Assembly (NCBI RefSeq): GCF_023700005.1
Contig: NZ_JAMLJK010000001.1
Coordinates: 2,029,096-2,093,095 of the forward strand
DNA: 64,000 nt
Direction: 5' to 3'
Source of the DNA: Larsenimonas rhizosphaerae
Lineage (GTDB): Bacteria > Pseudomonadota > Gammaproteobacteria > Pseudomonadales > Halomonadaceae
The stretch's first letter is position 1. Each line of letters begins with the position of its first letter. Position numbers and translations under genes: made by a program. Positions 22,615-31,320 of this stretch are shown one piece after another. The notes beneath the pieces are model-generated. The model saw only the letters and a list, made by a program, of their open reading frames with translations, was not told the origin of the DNA and ran no database searches.

Positions 22615-23082
22615 TCATCCGATGGCCTGACGAATGAAAAGGCTCATTGTCTGCTTCACATGGGTATACATTTCCGGACAGTTACCTGCACCCGGACCAG
22701 CCACATTCAATACTTCCACATTGAAGTCATTGATGAAATCGATCAACAGCGCTGCAGCCTGATCAGGCATGATCAAATGTATATCGATCAGCTTGTATGG
22801 CCTGCCCTGACGAATGCAGAATAAAACCGTTGCTTCCGTGCCACCACGTACGTACGAGGCATAGAAAACAACAGTTCCATCTGCATCGATGACATTGTGC
22901 TTCGTGCGCTGTCGGTAGCCTCCGCCTATCTCAGTCAGGGGGTATATGTCGGCAAGCGGCCCGTCCTCTGCCACTCGCCCTACCGGGCAACTCCCTCCGA
23001 TCGGGAACCCTGCATCAAGACCCGCATCGAGCGCCGCTCGATCGGCCCTTGTCTGCCCACCGCTTATCACCTTTGAAAGCAT
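22615..23082 (-). CDS. Circularly permuted YpsA-like SLOG protein (putative molybdenum carrier)
   Basis: Family of about 150-residue Rossmann-like proteins, annotated putative molybdenum carrier or cpYpsA and placed in the nucleotide-binding SLOG superfamily; function not established. The 155-residue product has ISGGQTRADRAALDAGLDAG, GGSCPVGRVAEDG, YPLTEI, DADGTVVFYA and RGGTEATV in family order. The loop usually reads GGQTG; here the last Gly is Arg, close to the expected ligand site. It lies 33 bp after mscS on the same strand, so the two may be co-transcribed. Confidence 0.82.
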   Translation of the reverse strand: MLSKVISGGQTRADRAALDAGLDAGFPIGGSCPVGRVAEDGPLADIYPLTEIGGGYRQRTKHNVIDADGTVVFYASYVRGGTEATVLFCIRQGRPYKLIDIHLIMPDQAAALLIDFINDFNVEVLNVAGPGAGNCPEMYTHVKQTMSLFIRQAIG

Positions 23083-23115
23083 GTCAGCACCTGATGAAAA
23101 AGGTGTCTACGGTCA

Positions 23116-23991
23116 TCATCTCCAGGGCGTGTCATCCCGCTGACTGGTCAGTGACAGTGGGTCCTTGAACGTAAGCGTTCGGTACGGGAACGGAATCTCG
23201 ACGCCCGCCTCGTCCAGCGCATACTTGATAGCCGTCACGACCCTGTCTCTGCTTTTATGCATATGAATCGGCTCCGACTCCGCCCACCACCGCACGGTAA
23301 AATCAAGCGATGATGAATTGAACTCACGTGCATAAACTTCGATACCGCGCTGCTGATCGATGTCCTCGACCTTTTCAAGGGCGCTGGTAATTACCTGACG
23401 CGCCCTGTCGACATCTTCACTGTAGGCCACACCCACTACCAGATCGAAACGGCGAACGGCCAGATCCGTCACGACATAGACAGGATTCTTGAAAAGAAAG
23501 CTGTTGGGGAGCAGCACCAGCTGACCATCGGTTTTACGAAGATAGGTTTCCCGCACCGTAATCTGCTCAACACGTCCGCTAACGCCTTCGCATTCCACGA
23601 AGTCATTAATGCGCATCGGCTTGCGCAGCATGATAAGAACACCGGCAAAAAAGTTTTCAAAGATATCCTTGAAGGCGAGCCCCACTGCAACCGACCCCAG
23701 CCCGAGAGCAGTCAGCATCTTGCCCGGTGTAAGGCTTGGAAAGATTATGGTTACCGCCACCAGCGACCCTATTATCCATACCGTCACCTTGCTCAGGCTG
23801 ATAAACAGGTCACGTAGTGAGCGACGAATTCTGGCATTCTTCAAGGACCCTCGGATAACAACAGTCAGAATGGCTGACACGCACCAGGTAATCAAAAGGG
23901 CAACCAGCGCGACCACCAGCAGGGGAAGCATATCAATGAAACCAAGCCACATGCTTCGAGCCTGCTGATAAAGTGGTTCAACAAATCTCAT
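23116..23991 (-). CDS. MscS-family small mechanosensitive channel
   Basis: Inner-membrane channel that opens under membrane tension and releases solutes on osmotic downshock. I chose the ATG at 23991 because GGGGAG lies 7 nt upstream; an ATG 6 nt earlier is too close to that site, and the frame start at 24186 adds unrelated residues. The 291-residue product has three N-terminal helices. The pore helix is ALGLGSVAVGLAFKDIFENFFAG with its Gly/Ala pattern, and the beta domain contains KPMRINDFVE and LLPNSFLFKNPV. Length matches the simple E. coli MscS type. Confidence 0.92.
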   Translation of the reverse strand: MRFVEPLYQQARSMWLGFIDMLPLLVVALVALLITWCVSAILTVVIRGSLKNARIRRSLRDLFISLSKVTVWIIGSLVAVTIIFPSLTPGKMLTALGLGSVAVGLAFKDIFENFFAGVLIMLRKPMRINDFVECEGVSGRVEQITVRETYLRKTDGQLVLLPNSFLFKNPVYVVTDLAVRRFDLVVGVAYSEDVDRARQVITSALEKVEDIDQQRGIEVYAREFNSSSLDFTVRWWAESEPIHMHKSRDRVVTAIKYALDEAGVEIPFPYRTLTFKDPLSLTSQRDDTPWR

Positions 23992-24394
23992 TTTCATACT
24001 CCCCAAGTCATACCGGCCGGTTCCCGTACACGCCCTGGCACAACGATGAAATACGCTGCCCCCTGTCACGGTCTTCACCTCTTCACCGAGAGTGCATCCG
24101 TTGCAACATCCAATAGCCTGCGATGGCTGCCAGCCTGAAGACATCATCAAGGCCTGCACCGCGTAAAAGACAAAGGATAGTAGCAACCCGGGAAGAGAAA
24201 GCAGTCACCTCCATCCCGCAGGCACATACGGCATCAGTACCAGACGGGCTCGGCAACATGATACATCAACGATACCTGATTAAACCGGGATTGCGCGGCG
24301 ATGCAAGAAGGCCGAAAGCGGGTCGGACTGACAGCCTGACAGTGCACCAGCCACGCGCACACTGTTGACCTCATATGCTAAAAACGTGCAATGG
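23992..24394. other. Gene-poor stretch upstream of mscS and kdsD
   Basis: About 400 bp between the divergent mscS and kdsD genes. Both strands hold only short frames without recognisable domains or convincing ribosome binding sites. No tRNA, inverted-repeat pair or insertion-sequence end is visible. It is unusually long for this dense window and may be a relic of an insertion (inference). Confidence 0.5.
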
Positions 24395-24423
24395 TTGCAC
24401 AACGGGGGCCGCACCCGTTTAAT
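24395..24423 (+). promoter_or_regulatory. Predicted sigma-70 promoter of the kdsD-lpt operon
   Basis: TTGCAC (24395-24400), 17-nt spacer, TTTAAT (24418-24423), about 60 nt before the kdsD start. Confidence 0.6.
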
Positions 24424-24484
24424 AAGTGCCCTGGTTTACTCGGCCTGATGAGGCCACTTCTCGTACCATGCCGCTGGATTTTTC

Positions 24485-25465
24485 ATGTCAGATACCGATG
24501 CTTTACCCTTTATAGACAGTGGCCGGCGCACGCTGGCTACTGAACGGGACGCCATCAACGGACTCATCGACACCCTGGATCATCACTTTGCTTCAGCCTG
24601 TGCGCTGATGCTTGAGTGCAAGGGCCGAATCGTCGTCACCGGCATGGGCAAGTCAGGTCATGTCGCGCACAAGATTGCAGCCACACTTGCCAGTACCGGC
24701 ACGCCGGCCTTTTTCATGCACCCGGGTGAAGCCAGCCATGGCGATCTGGGAATGCTGACCGCCAGCGATCTGCTACTGGCACTATCCAATTCAGGCGAAA
24801 CGGCCGAAGTAACGGCGTTGCTGCCGGTACTGAAGCGACGGGGCCTGACCATGATCGCCATGACAGGCAGAAACGATTCCTCGCTGGCCCGCCACGCAGA
24901 TATCCACCTGACCATCAGCATCGAAAAGGAAGCGTGTCCGCTCAATCTGGCGCCCACCTCATCAACCACTGCCGCACTGGCGATGGGAGATGCGTTGGCC
25001 ATTGCACTGCTGGAGGCTCGGGGATTCAGTGTCGAGGATTTCGCCCTCTCCCACCCGGGTGGCAGCCTGGGCAAGCGGCTGCTGCTCAAGGTCAGCGACG
25101 TCATGCATCAGGGAGAACGGCTTCCAAGCGTCACGCTGGGTGCCAGCCTGAGTGATGCGCTGGAAGAGATTTCCAGAAAGGGGCTGGGATTTACCTGTGT
25201 CGTGGATGAACATGGCACATTGTGCGGGGTCTATACTGACGGCGATCTGCGACGCACCATTGATCATCATGACAACCTTCGTGCCCTGAGCATCGACGAT
25301 GTCATGACCCGGGGAGGACACACGACCTCGCCTGATTTGCTGGCCGCGCGGGCACTCAATCTGATGGAAACCTGCCGCATCACCGCGTTGGCCGTCGTGG
25401 ATGAGGCTCATCGTCCCGTGGGCGTATTGCATATGCACGACCTCCTGACCCATGGTGTTGTCTAG
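24485..25465 (+). CDS. kdsD: D-arabinose 5-phosphate isomerase KdsD
   Basis: Interconverts ribulose 5-phosphate and arabinose 5-phosphate, the entry to Kdo synthesis for LPS. The 326-residue enzyme has an N-terminal SIS domain (VTGMGKSGHVAHKIAATLAS; LALSNSGETAEV) and two C-terminal CBS repeats (VSDVMHQGERLPSV and DDVMTRGGHT regions). The active-site His is in ALSHPGGSLGKRLL. First gene of the kdsD-kdsC-lptCAB run. Confidence 0.97.
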   Translation: MSDTDALPFIDSGRRTLATERDAINGLIDTLDHHFASACALMLECKGRIVVTGMGKSGHVAHKIAATLASTGTPAFFMHPGEASHGDLGMLTASDLLLALSNSGETAEVTALLPVLKRRGLTMIAMTGRNDSSLARHADIHLTISIEKEACPLNLAPTSSTTAALAMGDALAIALLEARGFSVEDFALSHPGGSLGKRLLLKVSDVMHQGERLPSVTLGASLSDALEEISRKGLGFTCVVDEHGTLCGVYTDGDLRRTIDHHDNLRALSIDDVMTRGGHTTSPDLLAARALNLMETCRITALAVVDEAHRPVGVLHMHDLLTHGVV

Positions 25466-25532
25466 AAGGAAGGACGCCGCACGCTTATTTCACGCTGTGC
25501 CCATCGGGCACGGCACGGTATACGGAATTGAT

Positions 25533-26126
25533 ATGTCACATTGGCTCGATACACCCGCCTGCAGCAAGGCGGCCAGGCTTCGTCTTCTGGCACTGGATGT
25601 GGATGGTGTACTCAGCGACGGCAGGCTCCTCTATACAAGTGATCACCAGGAAATCAAGGCGTTTCACGTTCATGACGGCGTGGGGATCAAGGCCCTGCAG
25701 CGACTCGGTATTCAGGTGGCCATCATTACCGGCCGTCGCTCGCCCATGGTTGAGCGGCGCTGCAACGAGCTGGGCATCGATCATCTGATCATGGGCCGGG
25801 ACGACAAGTGGGCTGCCCTGCAGGAGTTGACTCGCCAATTGGGCATCGACATTACAGAGACAGGGTACTGCGGTGATGACCTGCCGGACCTGGAAGCCAT
25901 CCATCGTGCAGGCCTGGGCGCAAGCGTGCCCAATGCACCGGACTACATCCAGCAGGCAGCGGATATGGTAACCACCCGAAGCGGTGGCCAGGGAGCTGTC
26001 AGGGAGCTCTGCGAATTCATCATCAACGCCCAGGGACGCTGGAACGAGGTACTGACCCATTATCACGTGGAGGACGCCGCCTCAATACCACCCGGCACGA
26101 CCTCCAGCCAGTACATGGGGGAATAA
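25533..26126 (+). CDS. kdsC: 3-deoxy-D-manno-octulosonate 8-phosphate phosphatase KdsC
   Basis: HAD-family phosphatase releasing Kdo from Kdo-8-phosphate. The start at 25533 (MSHWLDTPACSKAARLRLL, 197 aa) gives the family length; a frame start at 25452 would overlap kdsD. HAD motifs: LDVDGVLSDG (nucleophile and acid Asp), ITGRRS and GDDLPDLEAI. Confidence 0.95.
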   Translation: MSHWLDTPACSKAARLRLLALDVDGVLSDGRLLYTSDHQEIKAFHVHDGVGIKALQRLGIQVAIITGRRSPMVERRCNELGIDHLIMGRDDKWAALQELTRQLGIDITETGYCGDDLPDLEAIHRAGLGASVPNAPDYIQQAADMVTTRSGGQGAVRELCEFIINAQGRWNEVLTHYHVEDAASIPPGTTSSQYMGE

Positions 26127-26128
26127 TC

Positions 26129-26704
26129 ATGCGCTCCCTGCTCTCACGGATCTCCCCACGGCTCTGGTTTATCCTGATCCTGCTGATTGCCGGCGGCGTC
26201 ATGGCCTGGATCGAACAGCGCGACCGGGCAAACGACACCGACACCTCGCTCGGCAGCCAGCAGGAAGCCCCCGACTACTATGCAGAAGGGGCTACCTATA
26301 CTCGCTATAATGATCAGGGGGAAATCTACCAGACCCTGGCCTCGCCACGGATAACTCACACGCCGAATGATGACATGACGCATGCAGAAACGCCGGAACT
26401 GACCTGGACAGCCTCCGGTGGCGACGTCTGGCACGGCCGCGGTGATACCGGCCAGGTGGAAGGCAACGGTGAGCACATCACCCTCTCCGGTCATGCACGC
26501 CTGCGACAGCCTGACAATGACTGGACGCTTTCCACCGACACCCTGCACTACACACAGCAGGACCAGCACGCCTGGAGCGATGTAACCTCAACGTTTACCC
26601 AGGAAAACCAGACCACGACATCGAACCGGTTTGACGCCTGGATTGATCAGGACAGGGCCGTACTGGAAGGCGACGTCAAGGGCAATTACCCGCCCTCCCG
26701 GTAA
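26129..26704 (+). CDS. lptC: LPS export protein LptC
   Basis: Bitopic inner-membrane component of the Lpt bridge that receives LPS from LptB2FG and passes it to LptA. The 191-residue protein has an N-terminal transmembrane helix (about 10-28) and a periplasmic beta-jellyroll domain (YTRYNDQGEIYQTLASPRI onward). It starts 2 nt after kdsC. Confidence 0.94.
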   Translation: MRSLLSRISPRLWFILILLIAGGVMAWIEQRDRANDTDTSLGSQQEAPDYYAEGATYTRYNDQGEIYQTLASPRITHTPNDDMTHAETPELTWTASGGDVWHGRGDTGQVEGNGEHITLSGHARLRQPDNDWTLSTDTLHYTQQDQHAWSDVTSTFTQENQTTTSNRFDAWIDQDRAVLEGDVKGNYPPSR

Positions 26705-26728
26705 CAGCATTACTGACAAGGACTATTC

Positions 26729-27265
26729 ATGATATTGCGCACTCCCCTTCGGCTGGCCGGTGGCCTGACCCTGGCGCTACTGGCTCACCAGGCGCTGGCT
26801 CTCCCCTCTGACGCCAGCAAGCCCATCCACATCAGTGCCGACAAGCTGAACCTTGACGACAAGGCCGGCACGGCGGTGTATACCGGCAACGTCGACATGA
26901 CGCAGGGTACCATGCTGCTCAAGGCCAACCGCGTTGACATACAGCGTGGCAACAATGGCAATGTCTCCCGGGTTACCGCCATCGGTCAGGGTGAGCGCGC
27001 CTACCTGGAACAGAAACCCAATCCGCAGGACAGCAAGGTGCAGGGATGGGGTGACAAGGTCATTTATCACGCCGACACCCGTCGCGTGGAATTGATAGGC
27101 AATGCCAAACTGATCCAGAGTCCGGACACCTTCAATGGCGCCTACGTCGAGTACTTCCTCGATCGCCGTCAGGTCAATGCGCGAGGCGGCAAGCCAAGCA
27201 GTTCGGACAGCAGCGACCAGCGCGTGGAAATGACACTGAACCCGCAAAACAGTCAGAGCCAGTAA
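26729..27265 (+). CDS. lptA: LPS transport periplasmic protein LptA
   Basis: Periplasmic bridge protein that polymerises end to end to carry LPS to the outer membrane. The 178-residue precursor has a signal peptide cleaved near ALALPSDA. The OstA-type domain contains KPIHISADKLNLDD and AVYTGNVDMTQGTMLLKANR. Confidence 0.96.
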   Translation: MILRTPLRLAGGLTLALLAHQALALPSDASKPIHISADKLNLDDKAGTAVYTGNVDMTQGTMLLKANRVDIQRGNNGNVSRVTAIGQGERAYLEQKPNPQDSKVQGWGDKVIYHADTRRVELIGNAKLIQSPDTFNGAYVEYFLDRRQVNARGGKPSSSDSSDQRVEMTLNPQNSQSQ

Positions 27266-27271
27266 TTCGCC

Positions 27272-27997
27272 ATGAAAACACTGTCAGTGGCCCACCTGGC
27301 CAAAAGCTTCAAGGGCCGTCGTGTCGTCCATGACATCAGCCTCACGATTCGTCAGGGCGAGATTGTCGGCCTGCTTGGTCCAAACGGTGCCGGCAAGACC
27401 ACCTCGTTTTACATGATTGTAGGGCTGGTGCAGGCAGATGCCGGCACGATCATCATTGATGACCGTGACCTGTCCCGCCTGCCCATGCACCAACGGGCCC
27501 GCGAAGGCATTGGTTACCTCCCGCAGGAAGCCTCCATCTTTCGCAAGCTGAGCGTTGCCGACAATATCATGGCCATTCTCGAAACCCGACGCGATCTTGA
27601 CAAGGCAGGCCGGCGTGCAAGGCTTGAAGAACTACTGCAGGAATTCAATGTCACGCACATCAGGGATAACCAGGGCATGGCACTATCGGGCGGAGAACGT
27701 CGACGCGTCGAAATTGCCCGCGCGCTGGCCACCGAGCCGGATTTCATCCTGCTGGATGAACCCTTTGCCGGCGTGGACCCGATCTCGGTCGGTGACATCA
27801 AAAGCATCATTCGCCAGCTGAAGGCGCGCGGCATTGGGGTGCTGATCACCGATCATAACGTACGCGAAACGCTGGATATCTGTGACAACGCCTACATCGT
27901 GGGCAGCGGTCAGATCATCGCAGAAGGCGATACGCCATCCATCCTGGCCAACCAGCATGTCCGCGACGTCTACCTTGGGCATGAATTCAGATTGTGA
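27272..27997 (+). CDS. lptB: LPS export ABC transporter ATPase LptB
   Basis: ATPase powering LPS extraction from the inner membrane. The 241-residue protein has Walker [11 protein letters not shown]-loop, signature [15 protein letters not shown], Walker [13 protein letters not shown] and switch His in LITDHNVRE. It precedes rpoN, the conserved gammaproteobacterial order. Confidence 0.98.
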   Translation: MKTLSVAHLAKSFKGRRVVHDISLTIRQGEIVGLLGPNGAGKTTSFYMIVGLVQADAGTIIIDDRDLSRLPMHQRAREGIGYLPQEASIFRKLSVADNIMAILETRRDLDKAGRRARLEELLQEFNVTHIRDNQGMALSGGERRRVEIARALATEPDFILLDEPFAGVDPISVGDIKSIIRQLKARGIGVLITDHNVRETLDICDNAYIVGSGQIIAEGDTPSILANQHVRDVYLGHEFRL

Positions 27998-28025
27998 TGT
28001 CAGTCAGGCCAAGGATCTCATACCC

Positions 28026-28041
28026 TGGCATGAAAATTGCT
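28026..28041 (+). promoter_or_regulatory. Sigma-54-type (-24/-12) promoter upstream of rpoN
   Basis: TGGCATGAAAATTGCT fits the consensus TGGCACRNNNNTTGCW at every defined position except one (T for C). The GG and GC dinucleotides are separated by exactly 10 bp. It lies in the 121-bp gap between lptB and rpoN. RpoN may therefore control its own gene (inference). Confidence 0.6.
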
Positions 28042-28118
28042 TCAAATAGTGTTTTTTGACTTGCACGTCCCGCCAGGTCTCGATAGCGTAATCACGGACT
28101 TGTGACGACCGGGATCGT

Positions 28119-29552
28119 ATGACGATGAAACCATCCTTGCAGCTCAGGGTCGGCGCTCACCTCACCATGACGCCGCAACTGCAGCAGGCCATTCACCTGC
28201 TGCAACTCTCGACGCTGGACTTGCGTCAGGAAATACAGCAGGCACTGGACAGCAACCCCATGCTTGAGCAGGAAGACCTGTTCGATGAGTGCGCCAGCCC
28301 AGCCGACAATGATGATGACTGGCAGGAAAGCATTCCCGACGAACTGTCTCAGGACAGCAGCTGGGAAGACAGTTTTCAGGATGCTTCCCTTGGCAGTCTG
28401 AGCAGCAGCGTCGCGCCTGCCGGCGAGTCCGATATCGAGCGCAACACCTCGGAGGATACCCTTCAGCAGCATGTTGAATGGCAGGTCATGATGCTGGACC
28501 TGGATGACCAGCAACGCGCCATTGCCGAACGATTGATTGATGCACTGGACCCCAATGGCCTGATTGCCCAGCCTCTCGAGGACATCACGGAGGGCCTGCG
28601 CGCCCAGGGGTTCGAGTCCCTGAGCGTTGCCGACGTGGAACGTACTGCCATCATGCTCCAACAGTGTGAACCGGCCGGTCTGTTTGCCAGAGACCTGCGC
28701 GAGTGCCTGTTGCTTCAGCTTGATCAACTTCCTCAGGACACTCCCCTGCTGGCTCAGGCACGCCGGTTGATTCGCCAGTTCCTTGAAGCCCTGGGCAACG
28801 GTGATACAAAGCTTCTGAAACGCCGGCTGGGCATCGATGATGAGAGTCTTGAACGAATCACATGCCTGATCAAGGCACTGGATCCACATCCCGGCCGTCA
28901 GTTCGACAGTACCAGCCACCAGTACGTTATTCCTGACCTGATTCTACGCCACAGCACACGCCATGGCTGGCAGGTCGAGCTCAATGAAGATGCGCTGCCG
29001 CGTCTTCGGCTGAATCCGGACTATAGCAGCCTGGTACGTCGTGCCGATAAAAGTGATGACAATACCTTTTTCAAGCAGCACCTCCAAGAAGCGCGCTGGT
29101 TCATCAAGAGCATCGCCAGTCGCAATGACACCCTTCTTCGCGTGGGTCGCGAGATCATGGCCCGCCAGCATCGGTATATCGACATGGGGGAAGAAGGCCT
29201 GAAACCGCTGACCCTGTCCGACATTGCAGGCGCTGTCGACATGCACGAATCCACCATCTCGCGGGTGACGACACAAAAATTCATCCATACTCCCCGCGGA
29301 GTGGTCGAACTCAAGCTATTCTTTTCAAGTCAGGTAGGGGGAAGTGGGGAAGGAGACGCCCACTCCGGCGCCGCCATTCGCGCCAGGATTCGCAAATACG
29401 TCAGTGAAGAGCCCACAAGGCGCCCCCTGTCCGATGCCCGGCTGGTTGAATTGCTCGATGACCAGGGCATCAAGGTGGCACGTCGCACTGTCGCCAAGTA
29501 CCGTGAAGCGCTGGGTATACCATCTTCCAGCGAACGTCGGAAAATGGCCTGA
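28119..29552 (+). CDS. rpoN: RNA polymerase sigma-54 factor RpoN
   Basis: Alternative sigma factor for nitrogen and other genes that need enhancer-binding activators. The 477-residue protein has the Gln/Leu-rich activator region (LQLRVGAHLTMTPQLQQAIHLLQLSTLDL), an acidic region II (about 60-115), a core-binding domain, a helix-turn-helix (SDIAGAVDMHESTISRV) and the RpoN box ARRTVAKYRE at about 454-463. A second ATG at 28125 gives the canonical MKPSLQLR start, and either is possible. A sigma-54-like promoter lies about 80 nt upstream. Confidence 0.98.
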   Translation: MTMKPSLQLRVGAHLTMTPQLQQAIHLLQLSTLDLRQEIQQALDSNPMLEQEDLFDECASPADNDDDWQESIPDELSQDSSWEDSFQDASLGSLSSSVAPAGESDIERNTSEDTLQQHVEWQVMMLDLDDQQRAIAERLIDALDPNGLIAQPLEDITEGLRAQGFESLSVADVERTAIMLQQCEPAGLFARDLRECLLLQLDQLPQDTPLLAQARRLIRQFLEALGNGDTKLLKRRLGIDDESLERITCLIKALDPHPGRQFDSTSHQYVIPDLILRHSTRHGWQVELNEDALPRLRLNPDYSSLVRRADKSDDNTFFKQHLQEARWFIKSIASRNDTLLRVGREIMARQHRYIDMGEEGLKPLTLSDIAGAVDMHESTISRVTTQKFIHTPRGVVELKLFFSSQVGGSGEGDAHSGAAIRARIRKYVSEEPTRRPLSDARLVELLDDQGIKVARRTVAKYREALGIPSSSERRKMA

Positions 29553-29573
29553 ATGACGCCGGAAAGACAAGGC

Positions 29574-29601
29574 TTTGCCTGACAGTAAAAAAGGTTACAA
29601 T
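29574..29601 (+). promoter_or_regulatory. Predicted promoter of hpf-ptsN-rapZ-npr
   Basis: TTTGCC (29574-29579), 16-nt spacer, TACAAT (29596-29601), about 33 nt before the hpf start. Confidence 0.4.
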
Positions 29602-29633
29602 CCAGTATTCATCCGTGGGAAAAGGAGTACGCC

Positions 29634-29936
29634 ATGCAGGTCAATATCACTGGTCATCACGTCGAACTGACAGACGCACTCAGAGAATACATCAACCAGA
29701 AACTTTCTCGACTGGAACGCCATTACGACAACATCACCAATGTCCAGGTGACCCTTTCCGTCGAAAAGGAACGCAAGCTTGCTGCCTGCACCCTGCACGC
29801 CAGCGGCGCCGACCTGCACGGCGACGCTTCCCACGAAGACATGTATGCCGCCATTGATGCGCTGGCCGACAAGCTGGACCGCCAGCTGGTCAAGCACAAG
29901 GAAAAGGCACAGGCACGCGCCCAGGGCGCTCGTTGA
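29634..29936 (+). CDS. hpf: Ribosome hibernation promoting factor (short HPF)
   Basis: Binds the decoding centre of idle ribosomes and promotes 100S dimers in stationary phase. The 100-residue product is the short form (MQVNITGHHVELTDALREYI; SHEDMYAAIDALADKLDRQL) without the long C-terminal dimerisation domain. AAAAGGAG precedes the start. It follows rpoN as in most gammaproteobacteria. Confidence 0.97.
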   Translation: MQVNITGHHVELTDALREYINQKLSRLERHYDNITNVQVTLSVEKERKLAACTLHASGADLHGDASHEDMYAAIDALADKLDRQLVKHKEKAQARAQGAR

Positions 29937-29948
29937 GATCCTGGTACT

Positions 29949-30416
29949 ATGAAGCTTGATCAACTCCTTCCGCCCGAACGCACGCTGTTTGATGTTCAGG
30001 GCGGAAGCAAAAAAAGGGTGCTGGAATTTTTCAGCACCTTTATCGCTCAGAATATTCCCAGTCTGGATGATCAGGAGGTCTTTTCACGCCTGATCGGTCG
30101 CGAGCGGCTGGGCAGTACCGGTGTGGGCAACGGGGTAGCCATACCCCATGCCCGCAACCCGCACTGCAAGTCGCCACTGGCCAGTTTTATCCGGCTGGCA
30201 GACCCCATCGACTTTGATGCCATCGACAACGAGCCCGTGGACCTGGTGTTTGTGCTGCTCGTGCCTGAAGAAGCCGAGGATACGCACCTGACGCTTCTGG
30301 GCCAGATTGCCGAGCTGCTCAACGACAGCGAAAACCGCAGTCGTCTTCGCCATGCAACCAGTCAACGCGAACTCCATGACACCCTGACCGATCTCATACA
30401 GCAACAACACCAATAG
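29949..30416 (+). CDS. ptsN: Nitrogen-regulatory PTS EIIA component PtsN
   Basis: EIIA-Ntr protein, the last phosphoacceptor of the nitrogen PTS, with roles in potassium and carbon-nitrogen control. The 155-residue product has the phosphorylated His67 in GVGNGVAIPHARNP. Its partner NPr is encoded two genes downstream; PtsP (EI-Ntr) is not in the window. Confidence 0.97.
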   Translation: MKLDQLLPPERTLFDVQGGSKKRVLEFFSTFIAQNIPSLDDQEVFSRLIGRERLGSTGVGNGVAIPHARNPHCKSPLASFIRLADPIDFDAIDNEPVDLVFVLLVPEEAEDTHLTLLGQIAELLNDSENRSRLRHATSQRELHDTLTDLIQQQHQ

Positions 30417-30426
30417 GGTACTCATC

Positions 30427-31320
30427 ATGCAGCTGGTCATTATCAGTGGACGTTCCGGCTCAGGAAAGTCCATTGCCCTGCAAGCGCTCGAGGACCTGGG
30501 CTTTTATGCCATCGACAACCTGCCGGCCACCCTGCTGGCACCGTTGATCGATGAGCTGGATGCAGGCAGCGTTGGACAGCGACGCATTGCCGTCAGCATT
30601 GATGCACGCAACCTTCCGGAAGCGCTGGAGCGCTTCCCCGCGCTTCTAGCGGATCTGTCCAAACGAGTAGACAGCCAGGTGGTTTACCTGACCACGGACA
30701 CAAAGGCCCTGCTGGAGCGCTATGCTGCCACCCGCCGTCGACACCCGCTGACCCGCGGCAGCCAGATGACACTGGCCGAGGCCATCGAATCCGAACAGAC
30801 CTATCTGGCTGCCATTCGCAACGCCGCCGACCTGATTATCGACACGACCAGTCAGTCAGTGCACGAACTGCGTAGCCAGATTGCCACGCAGGTAGCAGAC
30901 CACACCAGCCGCCAGATGACGCTGACCATCGAGTCCTTCGGATTCAAGCACGGGGTACCACTGGATGCCGATACGGTATTTGACGTGCGCTGCCTGCCTA
31001 ATCCCTACTGGATACCCGCCCTGCGCAGCCATACCGGTCAGGAACAGGAGGTTGCTGCGTTTCTCGAAGACTATGACGATGTTACCGACATGTATAACGA
31101 CATCGTCAAATGGCTGGAACGCTGGCTTCCCTCCTATACGGCAAGCAATCGAAGTTATTTTACCGTTGCCATTGGCTGCACAGGCGGCCAGCACCGCTCA
31201 GTCTACCTGGCAGAGCGTCTGGCCAGTCAGTTTGCCGGTCAGTATCCCTCCCTCAGGCTCCGCCATCGGGAGTTAAGCGTCCAGAAAGTTTTGAACGAGA
31301 CTCCGAATGCTTCGCCGTGA
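30427..31320 (+). CDS. rapZ: RNase adapter protein RapZ
   Basis: RNA-binding adaptor that in E. coli directs the GlmZ sRNA to RNase E and senses glucosamine-6-phosphate. The 297-residue protein has P-loop GRSGSGKS at 8-15 and the C-terminal conserved segment IGCTGGQHRSVYLAERL. It sits between ptsN and npr and overlaps npr by 14 nt. Confidence 0.97.
   Translation: MQLVIISGRSGSGKSIALQALEDLGFYAIDNLPATLLAPLIDELDAGSVGQRRIAVSIDARNLPEALERFPALLADLSKRVDSQVVYLTTDTKALLERYAATRRRHPLTRGSQMTLAEAIESEQTYLAAIRNAADLIIDTTSQSVHELRSQIATQVADHTSRQMTLTIESFGFKHGVPLDADTVFDVRCLPNPYWIPALRSHTGQEQEVAAFLEDYDDVTDMYNDIVKWLERWLPSYTASNRSYFTVAIGCTGGQHRSVYLAERLASQFAGQYPSLRLRHRELSVQKVLNETPNASP

Noticed and set aside
24123-24368. 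81-codon frame upstream of kdsD
   Set aside because: No ribosome binding site, no domain, and composition like random frames in the gap.
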